Shown here in pieces: positions 35,547-44,559 of a DNA stretch of 64,000 nucleotides. Positions within the stretch are counted from its first letter, which is position 1. Each line of letters starts with the position of its first letter. This stretch comes from Flaviaesturariibacter aridisoli (GTDB lineage Bacteria > Bacteroidota > Bacteroidia > Chitinophagales > Chitinophagaceae): the NCBI RefSeq assembly GCF_004343705.1, contig NZ_SKFH01000003.1:124001-188000 (forward strand), in the 5' to 3' direction. The position numbers and the translations under genes were made by a program. A model generated the notes under the pieces. The model was not told the DNA's origin and did not search any database. It worked only from the letters and a program-made list of their open reading frames with translations.

Positions 35547-36037
35547 TTGCGCCTTCGCTGCGGTGATACGGACAGCCCCCGGCCCTTCGGCCCATTCCCG
35601 GCTTCCACTCCCGCTCCCGCCCCTGACTCCACGGCAGCCTGGAACGACTCCCTCTCCCGCTGCCTCTGGGCCCGCTTCACCTTCGACTCGGCGAACCTGC
35701 ACGATGTGAGCGGCCACAACCGTCACCTCCGCGGCTTCAACGGGATTGCGACGGGCAGCGACCGCAACGGCGCTGCCGGGAAGGCTCTCGCCTTCAACGG
35801 CGTGAACCAGTACGCCCTCCTGGACAGCGGCATCCATTTTCCCGCCGGCGATTTCACGCTGGCCTTCCAGATGAATTCGGAGCTGAACGGCGACCGCCGC
35901 ATCTTCAACAAGGCCGACATCAACTCGGCTCAAAGCCCCTCGCTTACCGTCGGCTTCAACTCCAACTATGCCAACCAGCTCTCCATGGCCATCGCCAGCC
36001 ATAACCTGTGCGGCGGCTACGGCGATTTCAACCCTGT
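35547..36037 (+). pseudogene. Truncated LamG/concanavalin-type gene remnant
   Basis: From about 35660 the frame encodes the first half of a LamG-like domain: [51 protein letters not shown] stop lies just upstream at 35535 and only a TTG (35547) could start it; no signal peptide or ribosome site is visible. On the 3' side the similarity stops around GGYGDF at about 36030, directly before the terminator of the converging gene, although the frame happens to stay open antisense to that gene. Both ends of a normal secreted LamG protein are missing, so I read it as a decayed fragment. Confidence 0.6.
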
Positions 36038-36061
36038 AAGGAAAAGCCGGAACATAAAAAA

Positions 36062-36081
36062 AGGACGCCCTTGGGCGTCCT
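36062..36081 (-). terminator. Terminator of the S9 peptidase gene
   Basis: A 9-bp stem AGGACGCCC/GGGCGTCCT with a two-base centre TT, followed on the minus strand by a run of T (36055-36061). It lies 24 nt beyond the stop at 36105. Confidence 0.85.
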
Positions 36082-36104
36082 ATTTTAAGTCGGTACCGCT
36101 ACCC

Positions 36105-38267
36105 TTAGAATTCCTTCTTCGGTGCGTTGATCGCGTTGCCCACATGGCCCTTATTCACCTGGTCGTTGCCCAGGTTGTCGAGGATCCAGTTGGTCATCTT
36201 GCTCCAGATATGGAAGGTGGTATTGTCGGCGCCACCGGAGATGCCGTGGTTCTTGTTGGGATAATACATCGTTTCGAAGTCCACGTTGGCCTTCACCAGC
36301 GCCGAGATCATCTGGGTGCTGTTCTGGAAGTGCACGTTGTCGTCGGCGGTGCCGTGGATGAGCAGGAACTTACCCTTGATGCGGTTCACGAAGTTGATGG
36401 GCGCATTGTCGTCGTAGCCCGATTTGTTTTCCTGGGGTGTACGCATGTAGCGCTCGGTGTAGATATTATCGTAAAAGCGCCAGGAGGTCACGGGCGCCAC
36501 GGCCACGGCCGCCGAGAAGGCGTCGTTGCCCTTGGTGATGGCCAGCGAGCTCATAAAGCCGCCGAAGCTCCAGCCCCAGTGCCCGATGTTCTTCGGGTCC
36601 ACGAACGACTGCTTCGCGAGGTATTTGGCCGCGTCGATCTGGTCTTCGATCTCAAACTTGCCGAGCTGCAGATAGGTCTTTTTCTTGAACTCTTCGCCGC
36701 GGAAGCCGGTGCCGGTATTGTCTACCGATACCACGATAAATCCTTTCTGGGCCAGCATCTGGTGCCACATCGAAACAGCACCGAATCGGTTGGCCACCTG
36801 CTGCGAACCGGGGCCGCCGTAGTTACAAAACAGCACCGGGTATTTTTTGTTCGGGTCAAAGTTGGCGGGCTTCAGCATCCAGCCATTGAGCGTGTCTCCC
36901 TTGCTGTTGGGGATGCGCATGAATTCAGCCTGGCCGATGCCATATTCTTTTATGGTTTGCTTCAGCTTGCTGTTTTCGCCAACCGGTTTAATGAAGGTCG
37001 CCTTGTCCTTTTTCAGGTTGTAGAGCGAAACCGTCTGCGGCGTATTGATGTTGGAGTAATAGTCCATGAACTGCGTGTAGCTATCGTTCAGCTCCACACG
37101 GTGCCAGCCGGTGCCCTGTGTCAGCTGCTTGGTGTTGCGGCCGTTGAGATCCGAAACAAACAGGTTGCGGTCCATCGGCGTGGGGTAGGCCAGCGTATAA
37201 TAAACGAGTCCGTTCTTTTCGTCTACACCGTTGATGTCGGCGATGTCGGCCTTCATCTTCGTAATCTGGATCTTTTTCTTTCCGTCGATGCTGTAGCGGT
37301 ACAGCTGCGTAAAGCCGTTCATCTCGGAGGTGAACAGGTAGCTCTTACCATCCTTCAAAAACTGCCAGTTGTCGTTGATCTCAACGAAGTATTTGTTCTG
37401 CTCGCGGTACAGCTCCGTAGCCGTGCCCGTAGCGGGGGCGGTCAGCAGAAGGCGCAGATCGTTCTGGTGGCGGTTGAGCCAGAACACCACGAGCTTCGGG
37501 TTCGCGTCGCGCGTCCACTTGATGCGGGGAATGTAAATGTCGCCCTGCTCGTACTGGGCCGCCACGTCGTTGCGGCTGGCTACGTCGTAGAGACGGATCT
37601 GCACCTTGGAATTGCTTTCGCCAGCCTTGGGATACTTGTAGCCATACTGGCGGTTGTAGGCGCTGTCGTACATCGTGAACTGGAATTCCTTAACCGCAGC
37701 CTCGTCGAACTTGTAGTAAGCGATGTACTTGCCGTCGGGGCTCCATTCAAAGGCGCGGCTGAATTCGAATTCTTCTTCATACACCCAGTCGCAGTTGCCG
37801 TTAATGACCTGGTTCCACTTACCGTCGGTGGTGACAGCGGTGGTGGCCGCCGAAGCGATATCGTAGATATACAGGTTATTGTCGAACACGTAGGCGATCT
37901 TGCTGCCGTCGGGCGAGAAGGTCGGGTGCAGCACCTTACCGTTGTTGAGGCGCACAGCTTTCTTACCGGCGAGGTCGTACACATAGGCCGTCGCCTTCGA
38001 GGAGCGGCGGTAGATAGGCTCGCGGCCGTTGAAGAACAGGACGCGCTTGCGGTCGGAAGAAACCTGGTAGTCGACGCTGCTGACCACCTTGCCGGTTTCG
38101 TCCTTTACGTCGGAGGGATTGAACAGCGAGTCGTCGGAAGTGCCGGCAAAGCCTGGAACGAATTCACTGCGGAAGGTGCCTTTCTTGTAAATGTCTTCCA
38201 TGGTGATCTGCTTCGTCTGGGCGACGGCCAGGAAGGGCAGAAACAGGAACAGAAATAGGATGCGCAT
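36105..38267 (-). CDS. S9 family peptidase, dipeptidyl-peptidase IV type
   Basis: 720 residues from the ATG at 38267; an ATG two codons upstream (38273) is equally possible. A signal peptide (MRILFLFLFLPFLAVAQ) precedes TKQITMEDIYKKGTFRSEF. The N-terminal beta-propeller domain (DPPIV N, about 60-480) contains the double-Glu motif WVYEEEFEF that anchors the substrate N-terminus. The hydrolase domain has the nucleophile S567 in GHWGWSFGGFMSSLA, with the acid in HGTADDNVHF and the His in NKNHGISG. It cleaves Xaa-Pro or related dipeptides in the periplasm or outside the cell. Confidence 0.95.
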   Translation of the reverse strand: MRILFLFLFLPFLAVAQTKQITMEDIYKKGTFRSEFVPGFAGTSDDSLFNPSDVKDETGKVVSSVDYQVSSDRKRVLFFNGREPIYRRSSKATAYVYDLAGKKAVRLNNGKVLHPTFSPDGSKIAYVFDNNLYIYDIASAATTAVTTDGKWNQVINGNCDWVYEEEFEFSRAFEWSPDGKYIAYYKFDEAAVKEFQFTMYDSAYNRQYGYKYPKAGESNSKVQIRLYDVASRNDVAAQYEQGDIYIPRIKWTRDANPKLVVFWLNRHQNDLRLLLTAPATGTATELYREQNKYFVEINDNWQFLKDGKSYLFTSEMNGFTQLYRYSIDGKKKIQITKMKADIADINGVDEKNGLVYYTLAYPTPMDRNLFVSDLNGRNTKQLTQGTGWHRVELNDSYTQFMDYYSNINTPQTVSLYNLKKDKATFIKPVGENSKLKQTIKEYGIGQAEFMRIPNSKGDTLNGWMLKPANFDPNKKYPVLFCNYGGPGSQQVANRFGAVSMWHQMLAQKGFIVVSVDNTGTGFRGEEFKKKTYLQLGKFEIEDQIDAAKYLAKQSFVDPKNIGHWGWSFGGFMSSLAITKGNDAFSAAVAVAPVTSWRFYDNIYTERYMRTPQENKSGYDDNAPINFVNRIKGKFLLIHGTADDNVHFQNSTQMISALVKANVDFETMYYPNKNHGISGGADNTTFHIWSKMTNWILDNLGNDQVNKGHVGNAINAPKKEF

Positions 38268-38454
38268 GTGCATTTTGAATTTGAGGGCTAAATATAATAT
38301 AGGAAAACTGCGCGGGGCGCGCCTTTTGAAGAGCGGCAAATACTTTAACGGAGCGGAAAGCGCTTCGGCTGCTCTCAGCGTGACAAGGAGGCTAAGGTGA
38401 AAAAGGTTTTTCACCGCTAAGAAAAGAAGGTGGTACGCAACAATGAAAAACAAA

Positions 38455-38479
38455 ATGGACCCGCTGAATGCGGGTCCAT
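38455..38479 (-). terminator. Terminator of the oxoamine synthase gene
   Basis: A 10-bp stem ATGGACCCGC/GCGGGTCCAT with loop TGAAT; TTTTGTTTTTC follows on the minus strand. Confidence 0.8.
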
Positions 38480-38524
38480 GTATTTTCTGCGCGAAACGCT
38501 TATTCTCTTTTTTTCTTTCTCCGA

Positions 38525-38548
38525 CCGCCAAAGCTTTAGCGTTGGCGG
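38525..38548. repeat. Short palindromic element, copy 2
   Basis: CCGCCAA, AGCTTTAGCG (centre, minus shared base), TTGGCGG. The centre AGCTTTAGCG and the CCGCC/GGCGG arms equal those of the element at 11273-11296 while the inner flanking dinucleotides differ (AA/TT versus GT/AA). Confidence 0.75.
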
Positions 38549-38578
38549 AGTGGTTCCGATGCTTTTTCCCTAACCTTC

Positions 38579-39841
38579 TTAAGCTTTCGCATCAGCCATG
38601 TCGGGGATGGCCTCTACCTTGTAGGCACCGGCGTCGAGCTTGGCCTTTGTTTCAGAGAAGGCGTTCAGCGTTGCCTCGATGTCGGCTTCGGTGTGCGAAG
38701 CAGTCGGAATGAGGCGGTAGATGATGTGGCCCTTCGGGATCACCGGGTATACCACGATCGAGCAGAAGATGCCGTAGTTTTCGCGAAGGTCCATCACCAT
38801 GGCGGTGGCTTCTTCCACGCCGCCCTTCATGTACACGGGCGTCACCATCGTATCGGTGTTGCCGATGTCGAAGCCGCGCTCCTTGAGGCCGGCCTGGAGT
38901 GTACGAGCGTTGTGCCACAGCTTCGCGCGCATTTCGGGCATGTTGCGCAGCATTTCCAGGCGCTTCAGGTTGCCGATCACGATGGGCATAGGCAGGCTCT
39001 TGGCGAAGATCTGCGAGCGGATGTTATAGCGGATGTAGTCTACGATCTGGCGGTCGCCGGCCACGAAGGCGCCGATGGAAGCCATCGACTTGGCGAAGGT
39101 GGAAAAATACAGGTCGATGCCGTCCTGTACGCCTTGCGCTTCGCCGGCACCAGCGCCGGTGTCGCCGAGGGTGCCGAAGCCGTGGGCATCGTCCACCAGC
39201 AGGCGGAAGGAATATTTTTGCTTCAGGTCAACGATCTCTTTAAGCTTGCCCTGGTCGCCGGCCATGCCGAACACGCCTTCGGTGATCACCAGGATACCGC
39301 CCTGCTTGTTTTTTTCCACCAGTGCGGTGGCGCGCTCCATCTGCTTTTCGAAGTCTTCCAGGTCGTTGTGCTTGAATACAAAGCGGTGGCCGGCATGAAG
39401 ACGGAGTCCGTCGATGATGCAGGCGTGGTCTTCGGCGTCGTAAACGATCACGTCGTGGCGGGAGCAAAGCACGTCGATGATGCTCACCATGCCCTGGTAA
39501 CCGAAGTTGAGTAGGGCGGCGTCTTCCTTACCCACGAACTCGGCGAGTTCGCGCTCGAGCTGCTCGTGGTAGTTGGAGTTGCCGCTCATCATACGGGCGC
39601 CCATGGGGTAGGCGAGGCCGAACTCCTCGGAGCCGTCGGCGTCAGCCTTGCGCACATCGGGGTGGTTGGCGAGGCCCAGGTAATTATTGAGGCTCCACAC
39701 GATCACGTCTTTGCCCCGGAATTTCATGCGGCTGCCGATCTCGCCTTCCAGCTTCGGAAACGCAAAATAGCCGTGGGCGCGCTCGCGGTGCTGACCGAGC
39801 GGGCCGTAATTTTTTACCAAACGCTCAAAAATATCTGCCAT
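38579..39841 (-). CDS. PLP-dependent alpha-oxoamine synthase family enzyme
   Basis: 420 residues of the family that includes 2-amino-3-ketobutyrate CoA ligase, 8-amino-7-oxononanoate synthase and serine palmitoyltransferase. Landmarks: SLNNYLGLANHP, FGYQGMVSIIDVLCSRHDVI, VDDAHGFGTLGDTGAG, and the PLP lysine in STFAKSMASIGAFVAG. The usual GTGxxGSR substrate loop is replaced by AYPMGARMMSGNS. Such enzymes condense an amino acid with an acyl-CoA and release CO2. In Bacteroidota this group is sometimes annotated as serine palmitoyltransferase-like for sphingolipids, but the assignment here is open because of the altered loop. Monocistronic. Confidence 0.85.
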   Translation of the reverse strand: MADIFERLVKNYGPLGQHRERAHGYFAFPKLEGEIGSRMKFRGKDVIVWSLNNYLGLANHPDVRKADADGSEEFGLAYPMGARMMSGNSNYHEQLERELAEFVGKEDAALLNFGYQGMVSIIDVLCSRHDVIVYDAEDHACIIDGLRLHAGHRFVFKHNDLEDFEKQMERATALVEKNKQGGILVITEGVFGMAGDQGKLKEIVDLKQKYSFRLLVDDAHGFGTLGDTGAGAGEAQGVQDGIDLYFSTFAKSMASIGAFVAGDRQIVDYIRYNIRSQIFAKSLPMPIVIGNLKRLEMLRNMPEMRAKLWHNARTLQAGLKERGFDIGNTDTMVTPVYMKGGVEEATAMVMDLRENYGIFCSIVVYPVIPKGHIIYRLIPTASHTEADIEATLNAFSETKAKLDAGAYKVEAIPDMADAKA

Positions 39842-39878
39842 GTAACGGAGGTTTTAAAATTCGCGCGAAGGTACGGAA

Positions 39879-40685
39879 TTATAAACGAAGCAGCACCACG
39901 GCGAGTCTCCAGCCACCGGGCTCGTGGCGCCACAGGCGCACGAACGGCTCGGGTTCGCCCTTGGCATTGGGCGTGGTGCCGTAAACCAGCGCCAGGTCGC
40001 CGGAGGGCGAAAGGAGCCGGCCCAGGGTCGTCGCCTCGATGTGCTGGGGCAGGGCTTTGAGCCACTTTTGCTGCTGACCCGGCGTGAGGGCGTACGATTG
40101 GCCGGTACGCAGGAGCACGCTGGTGACCGACAGGAAGCTGCGGTGTGCCGCACGGGCGTCGCTACGGAGCACTACCGTAAAGGCACTGTCGGCCAGCTGC
40201 AGCGAGGCTTCATCGCCGCGGGACTTGCTGGCCTGGAAGGGATAGAGCACCTGCAGCGGCTCGGGGCCCTCGTCGGTGCCGCAGTCGAAGAGGAACTTCC
40301 ACTGGTTATCGGCCTGCCGGTGCCAGATGGTAAAAAAGTGCCCGCGAGCCGACACCGAATCGGCTTCGGTGGAACGATAGGTCCAGGGGCCCGTGGAAAA
40401 GCCCCAGTCGCCGGAGTTGGCCAGCTCCGCCACCACGGGTTTCCAATGGAGCAAGCCAGGGCGCTTTTCCTTGGCCTGCCATTCGGCGTAGCTCTTTTGA
40501 AAGGCGTTCTTGCGGTACATCACAGCGGCCGTATCCATAAAGGCGAGGAAGGCGTCGCGGGTGTTTTCGCGCACCGACTGTGCGGCAAAGCGGTTTTCGG
40601 CGGCCACCATGTCCTGCAGCGCGGGCGGCTGCGCGTGGCACCAGCCCCCCGCAAGGAGCGCCGCCACGAGTAAAAGATGCTTCAT
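39879..40685 (-). CDS. Secreted protein with two NTF2/SnoaL-like (DUF4440-type) domains
   Basis: 268 residues from the ATG at 40685 (MKHLLLVAALLAGGWCHAQ, a signal peptide). The first half (about 25-140) has the NTF2-like pattern ENRFAAQSVRENTRDAFLAF ... WGFSTGPWTY ... FFTIWHRQADNQWKFLFDCG. The second half (about 150-268) repeats the fold more weakly: AHRSFLSVTSV ... GDLALVYGTTPN ... FVRLWRHEPGGWRLAVVLL. Such periplasmic proteins often bind small ligands; no catalytic residues can be assigned. It starts 88 bp from the divergent phosphatase gene. Confidence 0.75.
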   Translation of the reverse strand: MKHLLLVAALLAGGWCHAQPPALQDMVAAENRFAAQSVRENTRDAFLAFMDTAAVMYRKNAFQKSYAEWQAKEKRPGLLHWKPVVAELANSGDWGFSTGPWTYRSTEADSVSARGHFFTIWHRQADNQWKFLFDCGTDEGPEPLQVLYPFQASKSRGDEASLQLADSAFTVVLRSDARAAHRSFLSVTSVLLRTGQSYALTPGQQQKWLKALPQHIEATTLGRLLSPSGDLALVYGTTPNAKGEPEPFVRLWRHEPGGWRLAVVLLRL

Positions 40686-40743
40686 CGCCCCAAGATATAA
40701 TGCATTTTTAAAGAGGCGCTGCCGCCGGTCCTTTTTTGAGCCG

Positions 40744-40751
40744 TAATTTTG
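40744..40751 (+). promoter_or_regulatory. Candidate -7 box for the phosphatase gene
   Basis: TAATTTTG followed by CCGCC, 22 bp before the ATG at 40774. It matches TAnnTTTG; no TTTG is seen 19 bp further upstream. Confidence 0.45.
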
Positions 40752-40773
40752 CCGCCTTAACCCCGATCCGGAT

Positions 40774-42396
40774 ATGAAGCGTTTGGTTTTTGCCTTGTTC
40801 TTTTTCAGTTTCCTCATCCCCGCCGGCGCCCAGATGCCCGAGCGGCCCAAGCTGGTGGTAGGCCTTGTGGTGGACCAGATGCGTTGGGACTACCTTTATC
40901 GCTACGCCGACCGCTACGGCAAGGACGGCTTCCGCCGCCTGCTGCGCGAGGGCTTTTCCTGCGAGAATACCTTTATCCCCTACACGCCGACTTATACGGC
41001 GCCCGGCCACACCTGTATTTATACGGGCAGTGTGCCCTCGCTGCACGGCATCATTTCCAACACCTGGTGGGACCGGCGCACCGACACCACGATGTACTGC
41101 ACCGAAGACAAGTCGGTAAGCGGCGTCGGCAGCAACAGCGTCTGGGGGCAAATGTCGCCGCGCAACCTCTGGGCCAACACGATCACCGACGAACTGCGGC
41201 TCGCCACCAACTTCCGCAACAAGACCATAGCCATCGCCCTCAAGGACCGCGGGGCGATTCTGCCGGGAGGCCACACGGCCAACGGTGCTTTCTGGTTCGA
41301 CAACGCCTCGCACGGCTGGATCACGAGCACCTATTACGGCAACAGCCTGCCGGGCTGGGTACAGGCGTTCAATGCCAGGGCCCTTCCTGATGCGTACCTG
41401 AAACAAAACTGGAACACCCTCTACCCCATCGCCACCTATGCCCAGAGCAGCCCTGACGCGCAGCGCTGGGAGGGCGTTTTGCCGGGCGGCACCAATACCT
41501 TTCCACACCGCACCGACACACTGCGCGGCGATGTGGCCATGAACGCCTTCCGTACCTCGCCCTGGGGCAATGCCTATACGTTGGAATTCGCCAAGTCGGC
41601 CATTGCCAACGAGCGCCTCGGCAAGACCGCGTTTACCGACTTCCTTGCCGTGTCACTCTCTTCAACTGACTATATTGGCCACACTTTCGGTCCCAATTCG
41701 ATCGAAGCCGAAGACTGCTTCCTGCGGCTCGACCAGCAGCTGGCCTCCTTCCTCAAATACCTCGACGAGCAGGTGGGCAAGGGCAATTACCTGTTGTTTC
41801 TCACCGCCGACCACGGCGCCGCACACACCCCGGGCTTTACTGCCGACCAGAAGATCCCTTCCGGCCGCGTGGACGACCGGGCCCTTCAGGACAGCCTCAA
41901 TGCCGCCGTGTCGCGTGCCTTCGGGTTCCCGCGCGTGGTGCGCTCCCTGATCAACTACCAGGTGTACCTCGACAACGAGGCCATTCGCCGCGCCGGCGCC
42001 GACCGCGTGGCCGTCAAGAACTTCGTAATGGCCGAGCTGATGCGTCACCCGGGCGTGTCGAAGGTGGTGGACCTCGAAAACCTCACCGGGGCCACGCTGC
42101 CGCCGCGGATCAAGGATATGGTCATTAACGGCTACAACCAGCAGCGCAGCGGCGATATCCAGTTCGTGTTTCGCCCGCAGTGGTTCGACTGGGGCGGCAA
42201 TACGGGCACCACCCACGGCGCCCCCTACCCCTACGACGCACATATCCCGCTGCTGTGGTTTGGCTGGAAGCAGAAGCCCGGACGTCTCGTACGCGAAGTG
42301 TACATGACCGACATCGCCGCCACGCTGGCCGCCCTCCTGCATATCCAGATGCCCAATGCCAGCCTGGGCAAGCCCATCGAAGAGGTGGTCCGCTAG
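40774..42396 (+). CDS. Alkaline phosphatase superfamily protein, PafA-like
   Basis: 540 residues with a signal peptide (MKRLVFALFFFSFLIPAGA). KLVVGLVVDQMRWDYLYRY carries the first metal-binding Asp, and PTYTAPGHTCIYTG holds the probable nucleophile T75. Further metal ligands are in SSTDYIGHTFGP and LTADHGAAHTPGF, with the last His in TTHGAPYPYDAHIPLLWFG. The pattern is that of PafA, the phosphate-insensitive periplasmic alkaline phosphatase of Bacteroidota, which frees phosphate from organic monoesters. I see no Pho-type control site. Divergent from the NTF2-like gene. Confidence 0.92.
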   Translation: MKRLVFALFFFSFLIPAGAQMPERPKLVVGLVVDQMRWDYLYRYADRYGKDGFRRLLREGFSCENTFIPYTPTYTAPGHTCIYTGSVPSLHGIISNTWWDRRTDTTMYCTEDKSVSGVGSNSVWGQMSPRNLWANTITDELRLATNFRNKTIAIALKDRGAILPGGHTANGAFWFDNASHGWITSTYYGNSLPGWVQAFNARALPDAYLKQNWNTLYPIATYAQSSPDAQRWEGVLPGGTNTFPHRTDTLRGDVAMNAFRTSPWGNAYTLEFAKSAIANERLGKTAFTDFLAVSLSSTDYIGHTFGPNSIEAEDCFLRLDQQLASFLKYLDEQVGKGNYLLFLTADHGAAHTPGFTADQKIPSGRVDDRALQDSLNAAVSRAFGFPRVVRSLINYQVYLDNEAIRRAGADRVAVKNFVMAELMRHPGVSKVVDLENLTGATLPPRIKDMVINGYNQQRSGDIQFVFRPQWFDWGGNTGTTHGAPYPYDAHIPLLWFGWKQKPGRLVREVYMTDIAATLAALLHIQMPNASLGKPIEEVVR

Positions 42397-42468
42397 GGAT
42401 GGTTTGTATTTTGGGTTTGTGGTTGAAAGTCGGCTATCATCCGGATAATTCACCCGTCTGCCGATTAT

Positions 42469-42494
42469 CCCATCAGCCCATCACCCCATCAGCA
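42469..42494. repeat. Octamer tandem repeat (CCCATCAG)
   Basis: Three 8-bp units CCCATCAG, CCCATCAC, CCCATCAG in the 169-bp gap between the phosphatase and glmS genes. Confidence 0.6.
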
Positions 42495-42565
42495 CATTCG
42501 CTCTTTGGCAGTCTGCCCGTTTTTCCGGAATTTCGCGTACTTTATTTAACTACATCTACCCTCAT

Positions 42566-44401
42566 ATGTGCGGAATCGTCGCTTACATCGGCCCTCGCGA
42601 AGCCTACCCCGTTATTCTGAAAGGTCTCAAAAGGCTGGAGTACCGCGGCTATGACAGCGCCGGCGTGGCTTTGCTGGACAAGGGCCTGAACGTATATAAG
42701 AAGAAAGGCAAGGTTGCCGAACTCGAGGAAAGCCTCGTGGGCAAGAACCTGCACTCCCATATCGGCATCGGCCACACCCGGTGGGCTACCCACGGCGAGC
42801 CGAACGACCGCAACGCACACCCCCACCTGTCGGCCTCCGGCCGGCTGGCGATGATCCACAACGGCATCATCGAGAACTATGCCCAGCTGAAGGAAGACCT
42901 TGCCCGCAAAGGCTACACCTTCAAGAGCGATACCGACACCGAGGTGCTGCTCAACTTCATTGAAGACATCCAGAACAACCTCGGCTGCCCGCTGGAAGAA
43001 GCGGTGCGCGTGGCCCTCAAGCGCGTCGTTGGCGCCTACGTGATCGTGCTTATGGACCAGGACAACCCCGACACCATCATCACGGCCCGCAAAGGCTCGC
43101 CGCTGGTGATCGGCATCGGCAAGAACGAGCACTTCCTCGCCTCCGACGCCTCCCCCATCATTGAGTATACGAAGGAAGTGGTCTATGTGAACGACTACGA
43201 GCTCGCCATCATCAAGGCCGATGAGCTCATTCTGAAGAACCTGGGCAACGAGCGCCAGACGCCGTTTATCCAGAAGCTCGACATGGAGCTCGCCGCCATC
43301 GAAAAGGGCGGTTTCGATCACTTCATGCTGAAAGAGATTTTTGAGCAGCCCCAGACCATTAAAGACTGCCTCCGCGGCCGCCTCGACGCCGAAAACGGCA
43401 CCATCACCATGAGCGGCATCTCCAAGTACGCCGAGCAGCTGATGAACGCCAACCGCATCGTAATGGTCGCCTGCGGCACGAGCTGGCACGCAGGCCTCGT
43501 GGCGGAATACATTTTCGAAGAACTGTGCCGCATCAACGTGGAAGTGGAGTACGCCTCCGAGTTCCGCTATCGCAACCCGGTGATCCAGCCCGGCGACGTG
43601 ATCCTCGCCATATCGCAGAGCGGTGAGACCGCCGACACGCTGGTGGCCATCGAAAACGCCAAGAAGCAGGGTGCCATCATCATGGGCATCGTGAACGTGG
43701 TCGGCTCTTCCATTGCCCGCCTGTCGGATACCGGCGCCTACACCCACGCCGGCCCCGAGATCGGCGTAGCTTCCACAAAAGCCTTCACCGGCCAGCTCGC
43801 CGTGCTCACCATGGTAGCGCTGAAGGTGGCCCTCGAAAAGGGCACCATCACCCACGAGCGCTTCCTGCAGTTGGTGCGGGAGCTCGACGCCATCCCGGAA
43901 AAAGTGGCTAAGATCCTCGAGCAGGACGACGCCATCAAGGCCCTCGCCGAGAAATACAAGGACGCGTCCAACTGCCTCTACCTCGGCCGCGGATACAACT
44001 TCCCCGTGGCCCTCGAAGGCGCGCTGAAGCTGAAAGAGATCTCTTACATCCACGCAGAAGGCTACCCCGCCGCTGAAATGAAGCACGGCCCGATCGCGCT
44101 GGTGGATGCCAACCTGCCGGTTATTTTCATCGCCACGAAGGATTCCTACCACGAAAAGGTCATCTCCAACATGCAGGAGATCAAGGCCCGCAAAGGCCGC
44201 GTGGTGGCCATCATCAACGAAGGCGACACGCAAAGCACGACGCTGGCCGACGATGTGATCGTGGTGCCCGAAACCGACGAGATCCTTGCGCCGATGCTGA
44301 ACTGCATTCCCCTGCAGTTGCTGGCCTACCACATCGGTGTGGCCAAAGGCTTCGACGTGGATAAGCCGCGCAACCTGGCGAAGAGCGTGACCGTGGAATA
44401 A
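42566..44401 (+). CDS. glmS: Glutamine--fructose-6-phosphate aminotransferase (isomerizing)
   Basis: 611 residues, full length. The N-terminal glutaminase domain starts MCGIVAYIG with catalytic Cys2 (exposed after Met removal) and has LEYRGYDSAGVAL and HTRWATHGEPNDRNAHPH. Two SIS sugar-isomerase domains follow (ACGTSWHAGLVAEY, AISQSGETADTLVAI, EVASTKAFTGQ-like region GVASTKAFTGQLAVL), ending in the conserved DKPRNLAKSVTVE. It makes glucosamine-6-phosphate for peptidoglycan and lipopolysaccharide. The leader shows no glmS ribozyme. DUF4954 follows after a terminator. Confidence 0.97.
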   Translation: MCGIVAYIGPREAYPVILKGLKRLEYRGYDSAGVALLDKGLNVYKKKGKVAELEESLVGKNLHSHIGIGHTRWATHGEPNDRNAHPHLSASGRLAMIHNGIIENYAQLKEDLARKGYTFKSDTDTEVLLNFIEDIQNNLGCPLEEAVRVALKRVVGAYVIVLMDQDNPDTIITARKGSPLVIGIGKNEHFLASDASPIIEYTKEVVYVNDYELAIIKADELILKNLGNERQTPFIQKLDMELAAIEKGGFDHFMLKEIFEQPQTIKDCLRGRLDAENGTITMSGISKYAEQLMNANRIVMVACGTSWHAGLVAEYIFEELCRINVEVEYASEFRYRNPVIQPGDVILAISQSGETADTLVAIENAKKQGAIIMGIVNVVGSSIARLSDTGAYTHAGPEIGVASTKAFTGQLAVLTMVALKVALEKGTITHERFLQLVRELDAIPEKVAKILEQDDAIKALAEKYKDASNCLYLGRGYNFPVALEGALKLKEISYIHAEGYPAAEMKHGPIALVDANLPVIFIATKDSYHEKVISNMQEIKARKGRVVAIINEGDTQSTTLADDVIVVPETDEILAPMLNCIPLQLLAYHIGVAKGFDVDKPRNLAKSVTVE

Positions 44402-44430
44402 ACCCGCACGCCGATAAACACCTATAAAAG

Positions 44431-44457
44431 AATACCCGTCGCCCAGCGACGGGTATT
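44431..44457 (+). terminator. glmS terminator
   Basis: A 12-bp stem AATACCCGTCGC/GCGACGGGTATT, loop CCA, then TTTTG. Confidence 0.85.
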
Positions 44458-44559
44458 TTGCTAAAAAAAGGCATACCTGCGCCATCCGCGCGCTCTGCCT
44501 GCCCCGCCCGGTGGGCGTTCGGCGTTCGTTATTAACCCGACACTCGCTAATTTCGTCAG

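Larger units (their letters stand above)
38268..38578. other. Intergenic region (311 bp) between the oxoamine synthase and the S9 peptidase
   Basis: No gene is seen. It holds the oxoamine synthase terminator (38455-38479), a palindromic element (38525-38548) and presumably the promoter of the S9 gene, which I could not pinpoint. Confidence 0.6.

Noticed and set aside
36038-38258. Continuation of the LamG remnant frame
   Set aside because: Past about 36037 it is antisense to the S9 peptidase; similarity to LamG ends before that.
42397-42565. glmS ribozyme upstream of glmS
   Set aside because: The 169-bp gap holds a CCCATCAG repeat and no ribozyme core was recognised.
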